This document shows positions 7,519 through 16,038 of a stretch of DNA of 64,000 bases, piece by piece. Source of the stretch: Scleromatobacter humisilvae (GTDB lineage Bacteria > Pseudomonadota > Gammaproteobacteria > Burkholderiales > Burkholderiaceae_C); contig NZ_JAJLJH010000001.1 of the NCBI RefSeq assembly GCF_023231945.1, forward strand, positions 1,116,001-1,180,000, given 5' to 3'. The notes below the pieces were generated by a model. The model made no database searches. It had not been told where the DNA came from and saw nothing but the letters and a program-made list of their open reading frames with translations. The stretch's first letter is position 1; each line of letters starts with the position of its first letter. The translations under genes were made by a program, and so were the position numbers.

Positions 7519-8328
7519 ATGCGACTCCTGCTGCTCGTCCTCGTGTTGCTGTCAGCGCCGGCCTGGTGCGCGACATCCGCAGCCGGTGCGCCGACAGAGC
7601 AGCAAGTCGAAGTGACCGCGCGGCTGCCCGGGGCGCGCGACGAGAAGACGCTGGCGCAACTGCTGAGCGCGCGCGACGCCTTCGAGCGCCACCATGCGCT
7701 CGCGCCCGATGCGGCGCTGGCCTTCCGGCTCTACGCTCGGCTCGACGCGAAGGATCTTGATCGGCTGCGCCTGTTCCTCGTCGACGGCCGGCAGCGGACG
7801 GAAGTCCCGCTCGACGATCACCAACGCTTCACGCTGTCGCCGGACTGGACGCGCGCCCTCGCCGACCGCGGCGCGCTGCTGCAGACCAACCTGCCCGACG
7901 GCGCCGTCGCCTGGAAGGTCGACGTGCGCTCGCCGGGCGTGCCCGCCGGCCAGGGTCGCCTCGGCGACCTGCGCCTCGAGTGCGAGGCCGACACCTTCCA
8001 CGGCAACCTGCAGCGCGGCCTGCGCACGCCGGTGTCGGCCATCCTGGACGCCAGCGACGAGCTGTGCCGGCTCGACGACGCCGAGGTCTGGTTCGCGGAG
8101 CGGCCGATCTTCGGCGTGGCGCTGGTCTCTGGCATGCGGCGGCGCGTTCTGCCCTACAGCTACCTGCACGGCAGCACCGGCACGATGACGCTCGCCGGCC
8201 TGTTCGACTGGCCCCATGCCCTGCGCGATCGCGCGTATTTCCTGCCGCTCGAAGACAGGTCGTGGCCGGACGACACGCAGGTGATGTTCGACGCCATGGA
8301 CGATCCGCAACCCGAGCCGGCCCCATGA
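7519..8328 (+). CDS. Secreted hypothetical protein
   Basis: A 269-residue protein with a signal peptide (MRLLLLVLVLLSAPAWCATSA). The mature part has no motif I recognise; it contains several Cys, as expected for a periplasmic protein with disulphides. The ATG at 7519 is preferred to the TTG at 7504 because it begins the signal sequence directly. It overlaps the following lipoprotein gene by the four bases ATGA, so the two are translationally coupled and probably act together at the envelope. Confidence 0.7.
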   Translation: MRLLLLVLVLLSAPAWCATSAAGAPTEQQVEVTARLPGARDEKTLAQLLSARDAFERHHALAPDAALAFRLYARLDAKDLDRLRLFLVDGRQRTEVPLDDHQRFTLSPDWTRALADRGALLQTNLPDGAVAWKVDVRSPGVPAGQGRLGDLRLECEADTFHGNLQRGLRTPVSAILDASDELCRLDDAEVWFAERPIFGVALVSGMRRRVLPYSYLHGSTGTMTLAGLFDWPHALRDRAYFLPLEDRSWPDDTQVMFDAMDDPQPEPAP

Positions 8329-8705
8329 AGCGCCTGCTGGCCTCCGCCGCGATCGCCCTGTGTCTGGCGGGCTGCAGCACCGTCGGCAATGGTCGCCTGG
8401 TGCAGCTCGACGCGGTGCACGCCCAGGCGTTGCTCGTGCCTGGCCGGACGACGCGCGACGACGTCCGCCAGGCGCTCGGCGACGGTGCCGTCATCCATTT
8501 CGACAGCGGCATGGAGACCTGGCACTACGCGTACCGCGAGGGCATCGCCAAGGGCTGGGACGACGTGCCCTACGTCAACCTGATCGTCGCCCGGCTCGAT
8601 CGGCCGATCAAGGAACTGGTGATCCTGTTCGATGCGAACGGCGTGCTCAGGCGCTGGTCGCTGCAGGAATACCGGGCGCGCGACGCGTCGGCCAAGCCGG
8701 GCTGA
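8325..8705 (+). CDS. BamE/SmpA-like small lipoprotein
   Basis: A 126-residue lipoprotein precursor with lipobox LAGC at about residues 14-17. GRTTRDDVRQALGDG, then an aromatic-rich strand (ETWHYAYREG), then ILFDANGVLRRWS follow the BamE/OmlA fold pattern (short helix-turn, beta sheet). It is coupled to the upstream secreted protein by an ATGA overlap. It is probably an outer- or inner-membrane-anchored periplasmic lipoprotein; a role in outer-membrane assembly is only suggested by fold. Confidence 0.7.
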   Translation: MKRLLASAAIALCLAGCSTVGNGRLVQLDAVHAQALLVPGRTTRDDVRQALGDGAVIHFDSGMETWHYAYREGIAKGWDDVPYVNLIVARLDRPIKELVILFDANGVLRRWSLQEYRARDASAKPG

Positions 8706-8773
8706 CGGCGGCCCCGCCCGGCATCCCGCCTGCCCTGCGGAAGCACCCGACGCCGGCAGGGGCATTTGCCTGC

Positions 8774-8795
8774 GATAGTTGCATGCGTTACTATC
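8774..8795. promoter_or_regulatory. MarR-type operator upstream of the efflux repressor
   Basis: GATAGT-N10-ACTATC, a perfect 6-base dyad whose centre is TTGCATGCG. It lies 5 bases before the repressor start codon and resembles the ATAGTTGC-type operators of EmrR-like MarR proteins. Confidence 0.65.
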
Positions 8796-8800
8796 TCATC

Positions 8801-9316
8801 ATGAACAATCAAGAACGCAATCGTTCCGCCCAGAGCATGGCGGCCGCCGAGCGGGCCCACAGCCGCGCCGGTGCCGGCGGCGTCGGCGACATCGCGATCT
8901 ACATCCTGATGCGCACCTGCAACGTCATGATGCACGAGCGCCTGGGCAACCTGCTCGAGCCGCACGACCTGACGCCGCTGCCCTACATGACGATGATGGC
9001 CTTGTACAGCCGCGCCGAGAACCTGGCCAACCCGTCCGAGCTGAGCGACGCCACGGGCGAGACGCGCGGCAACATGACCCGCATCTGCGACGACCTCGTC
9101 GACAAGGGCTGGATGAAGCGCGTGCCCAACGCCGAGGATCGCCGCCGCGTCGATCTCTCGCTCACCGACTCGGGCATGAGCCTGCTCAACACGATCGCGC
9201 CGCAACTGCGGCAGAACGCCGATGAGTTCTACAAGCGCACGTTCACCAAGACGGAGAAGGCGACGCTGCAGCAGTTGCTGACCCAGTTTTCCGAAGCTCT
9301 GGCCAACGAACTCTGA
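8801..9316 (+). CDS. MarR-family repressor of multidrug efflux (EmrR-like)
   Basis: A 171-residue winged-helix protein. The DNA-binding part covers about residues 62-125 (LANPSELSDATGETRGNMTRICDDLVDKGWMKRV, then the wing EDRRRVDLSLTDSG). The ATG at 8801 follows an operator-like dyad; longer upstream frame is discarded. It is followed by an intrinsic terminator and then the outer-membrane/EmrA/EmrB operon, whose start carries a second operator-like dyad. It is the likely local repressor that releases on binding phenolic or drug ligands, as known for EmrR. Confidence 0.88.
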   Translation: MNNQERNRSAQSMAAAERAHSRAGAGGVGDIAIYILMRTCNVMMHERLGNLLEPHDLTPLPYMTMMALYSRAENLANPSELSDATGETRGNMTRICDDLVDKGWMKRVPNAEDRRRVDLSLTDSGMSLLNTIAPQLRQNADEFYKRTFTKTEKATLQQLLTQFSEALANEL

Positions 9317-9324
9317 ACCCTGAA

Positions 9325-9353
9325 GGCATCCGTGCACCGGGTGCCCTTTTTTT
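9325..9353 (+). terminator. Intrinsic terminator between repressor and efflux operon
   Basis: GGCATCC (9325-9331) pairs with GGGTGCC (9339-9345, one G-U) around a 7-base loop, followed by C and seven T. It separates the repressor gene from the efflux genes, so these either use a separate promoter or depend on partial read-through. Confidence 0.85.
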
Positions 9354-9359
9354 ACCCTA

Positions 9360-9379
9360 ATGGTTGCAAAATGAACTAT
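9360..9379. promoter_or_regulatory. Second MarR-like operator at the start of the efflux operon
   Basis: ATGGTT-N8-AACTAT is a 6-base dyad with one mismatch. It overlaps the start codon of the outer-membrane component and shares the GTTGC half-site with the dyad at 8774. Binding here would block transcription or translation of the efflux operon. Confidence 0.5.
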
Positions 9380-10837
9380 CTATCAAGTGACTATTTCCAC
9401 GGAAATCACGCGAAGCGCCTGCTGCCCGTAGCGATGGCCGTCCTGATGCTCGGGCTCGCCGGCTGCGCGCCGCTGCCGCCCAAGGACGCGCCGCCCACCT
9501 TCGCCGCCGCGCGCACTGCCGACCTCGTGCCCGATGCGGCGGCGTCCGCGCCCGCGGCCAGCGCCGCGCCGGTGCTCGGCGACTACGGCGACGCCCAGCT
9601 CACGCGCCTCGTCGCGCTGGCGCTGCAGGACTCGCCGACGATGGCCGTCGCCCAGGCGCGCGTGCGCCAGGCCGATGCCGCCGCCGGCGAGACCGAGTCG
9701 GCCGCCGGCGCCAGCCTGTCGCTCGACGGCCAGGCCACGCGCGAGCGCTATCCGGAACACGGCCTCTACCCGCCGCCGATCGCCGGCTCGACGCGCACCA
9801 GCGGCCATGTCGCGCTCGATTTCTCCTACGACTTCGACTTCTGGGGCCGCAACCGCAAGGCGCTCGACGCCGCGCTGGGCCGCGCGGCCGCCTCGCGCGC
9901 CGACGCGCAGGCCGCCGCCGCCACGCTGGCCACCGGCGTCGCGCGCACCTACTTCCAGTGGCAGGCCGCCGACCAGCACCTGCGCATCGCGCAGACCGTC
10001 GAGACGCAGCGCCAGGCGCTGCTCGAGCGCCAGGCCCGCCGCGTGCGCGCCGGCCTCGCGCCCGGCTCCGACCTCGCGCCGCTCGACGCCGACGCGGCCG
10101 CCCCGCGCCAGAACATCGTGCAGCTCGAGACGCAGCGCGCACAGGCCGAGCGCCAGCTGCAGGCGCTCGTCGGCGTCCACGCGCTGCCGGCGCTCGTCCC
10201 GATGCCGCTGCCGACGCCGGCCGCGCTGCCCGACGCCGCCGTCCGCCTGGACCTGCTGGCGCGCCGCCCCGAGATCGCCGCCGCGCGCGATCGCGTGCAG
10301 GCCGCGCTGAAGGACGTCGACTCGCAACGTGCCGCGTTCTACCCCGACATCAGCATCAGCGCCCTCGCCGGCTTCGACTCCCTCGCGCTGGGCTCGCTGC
10401 TGCACGGCTCCAACCGCGAGCTGGCCGCGACGCCCGCGATCCACCTGCCGATCTTCGACGCCGGCCGGCTGCGCGCGGGCCTGGACGCGAAGCGCGCCGA
10501 TGTCGCGCTGGCCGTCGCGCAATACGACCAGGCGCTGCAGCAGGCCGTCGGCGACGTCAACGATGCGAGCGTGCGCATGCAGGGCGCCCAACGCGAGGCC
10601 GCGCCGCTCGCCGCGCAGGTGCGCGCGCGCGAGCACGACCTCGCGAGCGCCCGCGCGCGCGAGCAGGCCGGCCTCATCGACGGCCAGGCGCGCCTCGTCG
10701 ACGAGCTCGTCCTGACCGGGCTGCAGGACCAGCAACTGAGCCTGCGCCTGCAGACCCTGCTCGCCCGCATCGACCTCGACCACGCCCTCGGCGGCGCGCT
10801 GCCGTCCTCGGCGACGGTCGCCAGCACCGCCCCGTGA
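9371..10837 (+). CDS. Outer-membrane efflux lipoprotein (NodT/OprM family)
   Basis: A 488-residue lipoprotein precursor with lipobox LAGC at about residues 30-33. It has the two repeats of the OEP/TolC family: long Ala/Gln/Arg-rich helices typical of the periplasmic tunnel, SYDFDFWGRNRKALDAA at the first beta-hairpin, and IHLPIFDAGRLRAGLDA at the second. It is the outer-membrane channel of the tripartite pump encoded by the next two genes. The ATG at 9371 lies inside an operator-like dyad and has a weak ribosome binding site; the Met at 9431 is an alternative. Confidence 0.9.
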   Translation: MNYLSSDYFHGNHAKRLLPVAMAVLMLGLAGCAPLPPKDAPPTFAAARTADLVPDAAASAPAASAAPVLGDYGDAQLTRLVALALQDSPTMAVAQARVRQADAAAGETESAAGASLSLDGQATRERYPEHGLYPPPIAGSTRTSGHVALDFSYDFDFWGRNRKALDAALGRAAASRADAQAAAATLATGVARTYFQWQAADQHLRIAQTVETQRQALLERQARRVRAGLAPGSDLAPLDADAAAPRQNIVQLETQRAQAERQLQALVGVHALPALVPMPLPTPAALPDAAVRLDLLARRPEIAAARDRVQAALKDVDSQRAAFYPDISISALAGFDSLALGSLLHGSNRELAATPAIHLPIFDAGRLRAGLDAKRADVALAVAQYDQALQQAVGDVNDASVRMQGAQREAAPLAAQVRAREHDLASARAREQAGLIDGQARLVDELVLTGLQDQQLSLRLQTLLARIDLDHALGGALPSSATVASTAP

Positions 10838-10868
10838 ACCTCCCTCCCATCGAACAAGAGACGACACC

Positions 10869-12047
10869 ATGACCGACACCAATACCACCCCCGTTACGCC
10901 CGAACCCGCCAGCAAGGGCTCGCGCGCGAAGGCGCTGCTGATCGCCGGCACCACCTTCGGCCTCGCGGCCATCGCCTACGCCGTCTGGGTGCTGGGCTAC
11001 GCGCAGTACCGCGAGAGCACCGACGACGCCTACGTGCAGGCCAACCTCGTCTACGTCAACGCGCAGGTCGGCGGCACCGTCACCGCGCTCGGCGCCGACG
11101 ACAACCAGCCGGTCAAGGCCGGCCAGACGCTGATCACGCTCGACCACTCCGACGCCGCCGTCGCACTCGCAGACGCCGGCGCGCAGCTCGGCTTGGCGGT
11201 GCGCCAGGTGCGCGAGCAGCAGAGCGCGGTCGACCAGGGCCAGGCCGTCGTCGCGCAGCGCCGCACCGACCTGCAGCGCGCGCAGGACGACCTCGCGCGC
11301 CGCACGCAGCTCGCCGGCACCGACTCGATCGCCGCGGAAGACCTGCAGCACGCGAAGCAGGGCGTGGCCGCTGCACAGGACGCGTTGACCGTCGCCGAGA
11401 AGACGCTCGCGACGACGCGCGCTCCGGTCGCCGGCATCACGCTGCGCCAGAACCCGGCGGTGCTGCGCGCCCGCGCCGCCTACGTGCAGGCCTCGCTGGC
11501 CACGCAGCGCAACGACGTGCAGGCGCCGATGGACGGCGTCGTCGCGCGCCGCTCGGTGCAGGTCGGACAGCACGTGGCACCGGGCGCCGCGCTGCTGGCC
11601 GTCGTGCCGCTGCAGGGCGCGTGGATCGACGCCAACTTCAAGGAGCCGCAGCTGCGCCACATCCAGGTCGGCCAGCCCGCGACCGTCGGCACCGACCTGT
11701 ATGGCGGCCATGTCGAATACCACGGCGTCGTCGCCAGCATCGCAGCCGGCTCGGGCGGCGCGTTCTCGCTGCTGCCGCCGCAGAACGCGACCGGCAACTG
11801 GATCAAGGTGGTGCAACGCGTGCCGGTGCGCATCGCGCTGGACCCGAAGGAACTCGCGGCGCATCCGCTGCGCGTGGGGCTGTCGACGGACGTCACGATC
11901 GACACGCACTCGCGCAGCGACGAGCAGAAGCCCGCGATGGCCCTGCCCGGCGCGAACTTCACGACGCCCGTGTTCGACGCGCAGTTGAAGACCGCCGAGA
12001 CGCGCGCCGACGCGCTGATCGCGCAGGAAGCCGGGAGCGCGCAGTGA
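10869..12047 (+). CDS. emrA: EmrA/HlyD-family periplasmic adaptor
   Basis: A 392-residue membrane fusion protein. A short cytosolic N-terminus and one membrane helix (about 20-42) are followed by ESTDDAYVQANLVYVNAQVGGTV, the EmrA signature. An alpha-helical hairpin rich in Gln/Ala/Arg comes next, then QAPMDGVVARRSVQVGQHVAPGAAL, the second half of the lipoyl domain. It bridges EmrB in the inner membrane and the outer-membrane channel. It starts 31 bases after the channel gene and overlaps emrB by GTGA. Confidence 0.93.
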   Translation: MTDTNTTPVTPEPASKGSRAKALLIAGTTFGLAAIAYAVWVLGYAQYRESTDDAYVQANLVYVNAQVGGTVTALGADDNQPVKAGQTLITLDHSDAAVALADAGAQLGLAVRQVREQQSAVDQGQAVVAQRRTDLQRAQDDLARRTQLAGTDSIAAEDLQHAKQGVAAAQDALTVAEKTLATTRAPVAGITLRQNPAVLRARAAYVQASLATQRNDVQAPMDGVVARRSVQVGQHVAPGAALLAVVPLQGAWIDANFKEPQLRHIQVGQPATVGTDLYGGHVEYHGVVASIAAGSGGAFSLLPPQNATGNWIKVVQRVPVRIALDPKELAAHPLRVGLSTDVTIDTHSRSDEQKPAMALPGANFTTPVFDAQLKTAETRADALIAQEAGSAQ

Positions 12048-13633
12048 GCACCGCGGCCACGCTCCCCGCGGAGGATGCGCCAAGGCCCGCGGCGCCCGCG
12101 CCTGCGCACGCGCCCCTGCCCGCGCACCTGCTGCCGATCTTCACCATCGCCGTCGCCCTGTCGACGTTCATGGAGGTGCTCGACACATCGATTGCCAACG
12201 TCGCCGTGCCCACCATCGCCGGCAACCTCGCGGTCAGCCCGAACATGGGCACGTGGGTGATCTCGTCGTACGGCCTGGCCGCGGCCATCGTGGTGCCGCT
12301 GACCGGCTGGATCGCGCGGCGCTTCGGCGAGGTCCGGACCTTCGTCGTCTCGGTGCTGCTGTTCACGCTCGCCTCCGCGCTGTGCGGCCTGGCGACGAGC
12401 CTGCCGATGCTGGTGGGCTTCCGCTTCCTGCAAGGCCTGGTCTCGGGTCCGATGGTGCCGCTGTCGCAGACGCTGCTGCTGCAGAACTACCCGCCGGCCA
12501 AGCGCGGGATGGCGATGGCGCTGTGGTCGATGACGGTGGTCGTCGCGCCCATCTTCGGGCCGCTGCTGGGCGGCTGGATCACCGACAACGCGACCTGGCC
12601 CTGGATCTTCTACATCAACGCGCCGATCGGCCTGTTCGCGGCCTTCACCGCGTGGACGCTGCTGCGCCATCGCGAGACGCCGACGGCCCACCAGCCGATC
12701 GACATCGTCGGCCTCGTCGCGCTGTTCATCGGCGTGGGCAGCCTGCAGCTGATGCTGGACAACGGCAACGACCTCGACTGGTTCAACTCCCACGTGATCG
12801 CCACGCTGGCCGTGGTCGCCGTGGTCGGCCTGACGTTCTTCATCATCTGGGAGCTGACCGACGGCCACCCGATCGTCGACCTCACGCTGTTCAGGACGCG
12901 CAACTTCCGCTTCGGCACGATCGCGATGGCGCTCGGCTACATGGCGTTCTTCGCGATGACCGTGCTGCTGCCGCTGTGGCTGCAGACGGTGATGGGCTAC
13001 ACGCCGACGTGGGCCGGCATCGCGACGGCGCCGGTTGGAATCTTCGCGCTGATCGTCTCGCCGCTGGTCGGCAGGAACATCCAGCGCTTCGACCTGCGCG
13101 TCGGCGCGAGCCTCGCGTTCGTCATCTTCGGCGCGACGGCCTACTGGTTCTCGACCTTCGACCTCGACACCTCGATCGGCCACATCTTCCTGCCGCGCCT
13201 GGTGCAGGGCATCGCGGTGGCGTTCTTCTTCATCCCCATCAACCAGATTTTGCTGTCGGGCGTGCAGCCGCAGCGCATGGCCGCGGCGTCGGGGCTCTCG
13301 AACTTCTTCCGCACGCTCTCGGGCAGCATGGGCACGGCGATCGTGACGACGCTGTGGGACCACCGCACGCAGATCCACGAGGTGCGGCTGGCGGAGAACC
13401 TGACCACCAACGGCACCGCGTCGACGTCGTACCTGGACACGCTCGCGCAAGGCGGCGTCGCCGGCAACGCGGGCTACGCGCAGCTGCAGGGCGTGATCCA
13501 CGCGCAGAGCGCGATGATCGCGACGAGCGAGGTGTTCTGGGGCATCGCGATCCTGTTCGCGCTGCTGATCGGCTTCGTGTGGCTGACCCGCCCGCCGTTC
13601 GGCGTGGCCGGGGGCGCTGCGGGCGGACACTGA
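12044..13633 (+). CDS. emrB: EmrB/QacA-type DHA2 drug:H+ antiporter
   Basis: A 529-residue major facilitator protein with 14 predicted membrane helices. FMEVLDTSIANVAVPTIAG in helix 1 is motif D1 of DHA2 transporters, followed by WISSYGLAAAIVVPLTGWIARRFG-like motif A and the GPLLGGWITDNATWPWIFYIN motif C region. The GTG start at 12044 overlaps the emrA stop. It exports hydrophobic drugs and uncouplers in concert with EmrA and the outer-membrane channel. Regulation is probably by the MarR protein at 8801. Confidence 0.93.
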   Translation: MSTAATLPAEDAPRPAAPAPAHAPLPAHLLPIFTIAVALSTFMEVLDTSIANVAVPTIAGNLAVSPNMGTWVISSYGLAAAIVVPLTGWIARRFGEVRTFVVSVLLFTLASALCGLATSLPMLVGFRFLQGLVSGPMVPLSQTLLLQNYPPAKRGMAMALWSMTVVVAPIFGPLLGGWITDNATWPWIFYINAPIGLFAAFTAWTLLRHRETPTAHQPIDIVGLVALFIGVGSLQLMLDNGNDLDWFNSHVIATLAVVAVVGLTFFIIWELTDGHPIVDLTLFRTRNFRFGTIAMALGYMAFFAMTVLLPLWLQTVMGYTPTWAGIATAPVGIFALIVSPLVGRNIQRFDLRVGASLAFVIFGATAYWFSTFDLDTSIGHIFLPRLVQGIAVAFFFIPINQILLSGVQPQRMAAASGLSNFFRTLSGSMGTAIVTTLWDHRTQIHEVRLAENLTTNGTASTSYLDTLAQGGVAGNAGYAQLQGVIHAQSAMIATSEVFWGIAILFALLIGFVWLTRPPFGVAGGAAGGH

Positions 13634-13693
13634 GTGTGGCGCGGCGGGCGCGCTTGCATAATCTCGCCACTCATCAACGCGCCCGCCTCACGC

Positions 13694-15019
13694 ATGACCC
13701 GACGTCCCGCCGATCTCCCGTCCACGTTCGCCCGTTCCTTCGCGAGCACGCTGCTCCTGTCAGGCGCGTTGATCGCGGCCCACGCCACCGACATCGACCT
13801 GAAGAAGCCGCAGCCGCAAGGCCTGACGCGCACGCCGACGAAGATCGAGCTGCCGCCGGGCGGCCGGGTGATGGAATTCTCGAAGTGGAAGACGGTGATC
13901 CCGCCCAACGACGTCGTGGGCGAGGTCAAGCCGGGCGTGTTCTGCAGCGAGGGCCGCGAGCTGCAGTACAACAAGAAGATCGACGAGTGGCTGCACTTCT
14001 CGGTGGACAAGGCATTCAAGGCCGAGGTGGTGCGCTACGGCTTCTCGACGCCCGAAGAGGCCATTTCGGTCTTCGACGACAAGGGCAACAACGGCACCGA
14101 CTACCGCATCGGCGCCACGCTGATGGCCTTCGACTACCGCACCTGCGGCGACAAGGACCAGAGCGGTTCGGCCTACTCCAAGGTCAAGTGGGAAGTCTTC
14201 TCCGTGCGGCGCCAGCAAGTGGTCTACTCCGCCGTCATCGAGAACTCCTTCGCGTCGTCGAAGGACATCCCCGAGAAGGAATTCGACGCCGCCGTGATGG
14301 CGGGCCTCGTCGACAACCTGCTGGCCGACCCGGCGTTCGTCGCGGTGATCAAGTCCGGCGGCATGGCAGAGACGGCGCCGGCGCAGGCCCAGGCCGCGCT
14401 GCGTCTCGACCCCGGCCAGGTCGTCGCCGGCGGTGTCGACAAGGGCACGCCGAAGATCCTCGCCGCGGTGGCCACCGTCGAGAGCGGCATCGGATCGGGC
14501 TCGGCGTTCTACATCTCGCAGCAAGGCTACCTGCTGACGAACAAGCACGTGGTCGGCGACGACAAGTTCGTGCGCGTCAAGCTGTCCACCGGACGCAGCC
14601 TGGTCGGCGAGGTGATCCGCGTCGACAAGGTGCGCGACGTGGCCCTGCTGCACACCGATCCAGTCGGCGGCGAGGCGCTGGCGCTGCGCCCCGACGGCGG
14701 CGTCGTCGGCGAGGTGGTGTACGCGGTCGGCTCGCCGTTCGGGCAATCGCTCAGCGGCACGCTCACGCGCGGCGTGCTCAGCGCGCGCCGCGTGTTCGAA
14801 GGCGTGCCGTATCTGCAGAGCGACGTCGCCGTCAACCCGGGCAACAGCGGCGGCCCGCTGATCGACGCCAATGGCCGCGTGATCGGCATGTCGGCCATGC
14901 GGTTGGACGCGCAGGGCATCAACATCTTCATCCCGATCGACGACGTGCTGGACAAGCTGTCGCTCACGCTCGGCTCGTCGGTCGCGGCGGCGCCGGCCAC
15001 CACCGCGACGGCGAAGTGA
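13694..15019 (+). CDS. Secreted trypsin-like serine protease (S1C type) without PDZ domain
   Basis: A 441-residue protein. The N-terminus looks like a signal peptide (TLLLSGALIAAHA, about 19-31), followed by a roughly 220-residue domain of unknown function with few Cys. The C-terminal 180 residues are a chymotrypsin-fold protease with the complete triad: His in LTNKHVV (about 285), Asp in VRDVALL (about 315) and Ser in PGNSGGP (about 385). DegP/DegS-like proteins carry PDZ domains; none is present here, so the N-terminal domain may do the sensing. A -10-like CATAAT lies about 35 bases upstream of the ATG. Confidence 0.82.
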   Translation: MTRRPADLPSTFARSFASTLLLSGALIAAHATDIDLKKPQPQGLTRTPTKIELPPGGRVMEFSKWKTVIPPNDVVGEVKPGVFCSEGRELQYNKKIDEWLHFSVDKAFKAEVVRYGFSTPEEAISVFDDKGNNGTDYRIGATLMAFDYRTCGDKDQSGSAYSKVKWEVFSVRRQQVVYSAVIENSFASSKDIPEKEFDAAVMAGLVDNLLADPAFVAVIKSGGMAETAPAQAQAALRLDPGQVVAGGVDKGTPKILAAVATVESGIGSGSAFYISQQGYLLTNKHVVGDDKFVRVKLSTGRSLVGEVIRVDKVRDVALLHTDPVGGEALALRPDGGVVGEVVYAVGSPFGQSLSGTLTRGVLSARRVFEGVPYLQSDVAVNPGNSGGPLIDANGRVIGMSAMRLDAQGINIFIPIDDVLDKLSLTLGSSVAAAPATTATAK

Positions 15020-15093
15020 GGCGCCGCGGGTAGCGCCTGCGGGATCGGCAATCGCCTGACGCGGGCCCGCCACGCCTGCGCGCTCGCGCCTTG

Positions 15094-15112
15094 CAGGCGG
15101 GCTTTCCGCCTG
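15094..15112. terminator. Hairpin between convergent genes
   Basis: CAGGCGG-gcttt-CCGCCTG, a 7-base perfect stem in the 125-base gap between the protease and the CHASE3 gene. There is no T-tract on either side. Confidence 0.35.
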
Positions 15113-15144
15113 GCCACGCGGGCACGTTATCAGTGTGAACGGCC

Positions 15145-15906
15145 CTAGGCGGTCGCGGGCTTCGCGGACGACTCGTCGTCCTTGTCGGCGCCGGCGTCAG
15201 CCGCGGCCTCGGCCGGCTCGCCGTCCTCGCCGATCGCCGCCTGCCGCCGCGAGTGCACGTGGCGGATGCCCAGCGCGATGACGATGCGCACCGTGACCGA
15301 CAGCGCCGCGATGAAGATGCCCACCAGCAGCGTGTCGCGCTCGTGCTCGCGCGTGGCGGCCTGGCGTCGCATCAGGAAGCGGCGCTCGTTCTCGGCCAGC
15401 ACCGTCACCTGCTGGCGCAGCGCCGCCATCGCCTGGCCGCCGTCGCCGTTGCGGATCGCGGCCTGGGCCGCGTTGAAGCCCTGGCTCTGGCGCAGCGAGA
15501 TCGTCTCGCCGAGCTCGGACAGCTTGGCCGCCACCGCGACGTCGATCTTCGCGAGGTTGGCCTCCTGCGTCTTGCTCGCGACGAGCAGCTCGCGCAGCTT
15601 CTCCGAGTCCTCGCTCTCCGACTTCAACGCGGCCTTGAACGCCACCAGGTGCGCGTCGTCGGCGGTGATGATGTAGTCGCGCTCGGCCACGTCGGCGTTC
15701 TGGATCGAGATGTAGAGGCCGTCGACGACGTCCAGCACCTGGTAGGCGCGGTCGACCCGCTCGCGGTTCTCGATCGTGAGCTGGTGGTAGTGATAGGACA
15801 GGTAGGCGCCCAGCACCACGACCGTCGCCATCGGGATGGCGGCGATCGAATGCCACAGCACCAGCCGCCGGGGCGGCCAGCGCAACGTCTTGAGGAACTG
15901 CAACAT
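15145..15906 (-). CDS. CHASE3-domain membrane protein without output domain
   Basis: A 253-residue protein. Membrane helix 1 (about 17-38) is followed by a periplasmic CHASE3 sensor: ENRERVDRAYQVLDVVDGLYISIQNADVAERDYIIT with the typical AERDYxxT, and then a helical bundle. Membrane helix 2 (about 203-225) comes before a short acidic tail ending in DDESSAKPATA. CHASE3 domains normally sit on histidine kinases or cyclases; here the protein stops after the second helix. It may act as a partner of another sensor. It is divergent from pirin. Confidence 0.78.
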   Translation of the reverse strand: MLQFLKTLRWPPRRLVLWHSIAAIPMATVVVLGAYLSYHYHQLTIENRERVDRAYQVLDVVDGLYISIQNADVAERDYIITADDAHLVAFKAALKSESEDSEKLRELLVASKTQEANLAKIDVAVAAKLSELGETISLRQSQGFNAAQAAIRNGDGGQAMAALRQQVTVLAENERRFLMRRQAATREHERDTLLVGIFIAALSVTVRIVIALGIRHVHSRRQAAIGEDGEPAEAAADAGADKDDESSAKPATA

Positions 15907-16038
15907 GGATCATCGACCTTGCATCTGTAGAGTTCCCTGGCAAACCGCAGTCCTGTCGTGTTCACCCTGCTCGCGCAGGCGTCGCGGCGGGCCGCTACCA
16001 TCGGCCGAATCGCCTCTTCAACGCCCGGAAGGCCTCCC

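Noticed and set aside
12253-15033. Open frame of 926 codons spanning emrB and the protease gene
   Set aside because: It crosses two well-supported genes in another frame and is rich in Arg, Ala and Gly without motifs. It is typical of the third-position GC shadow.
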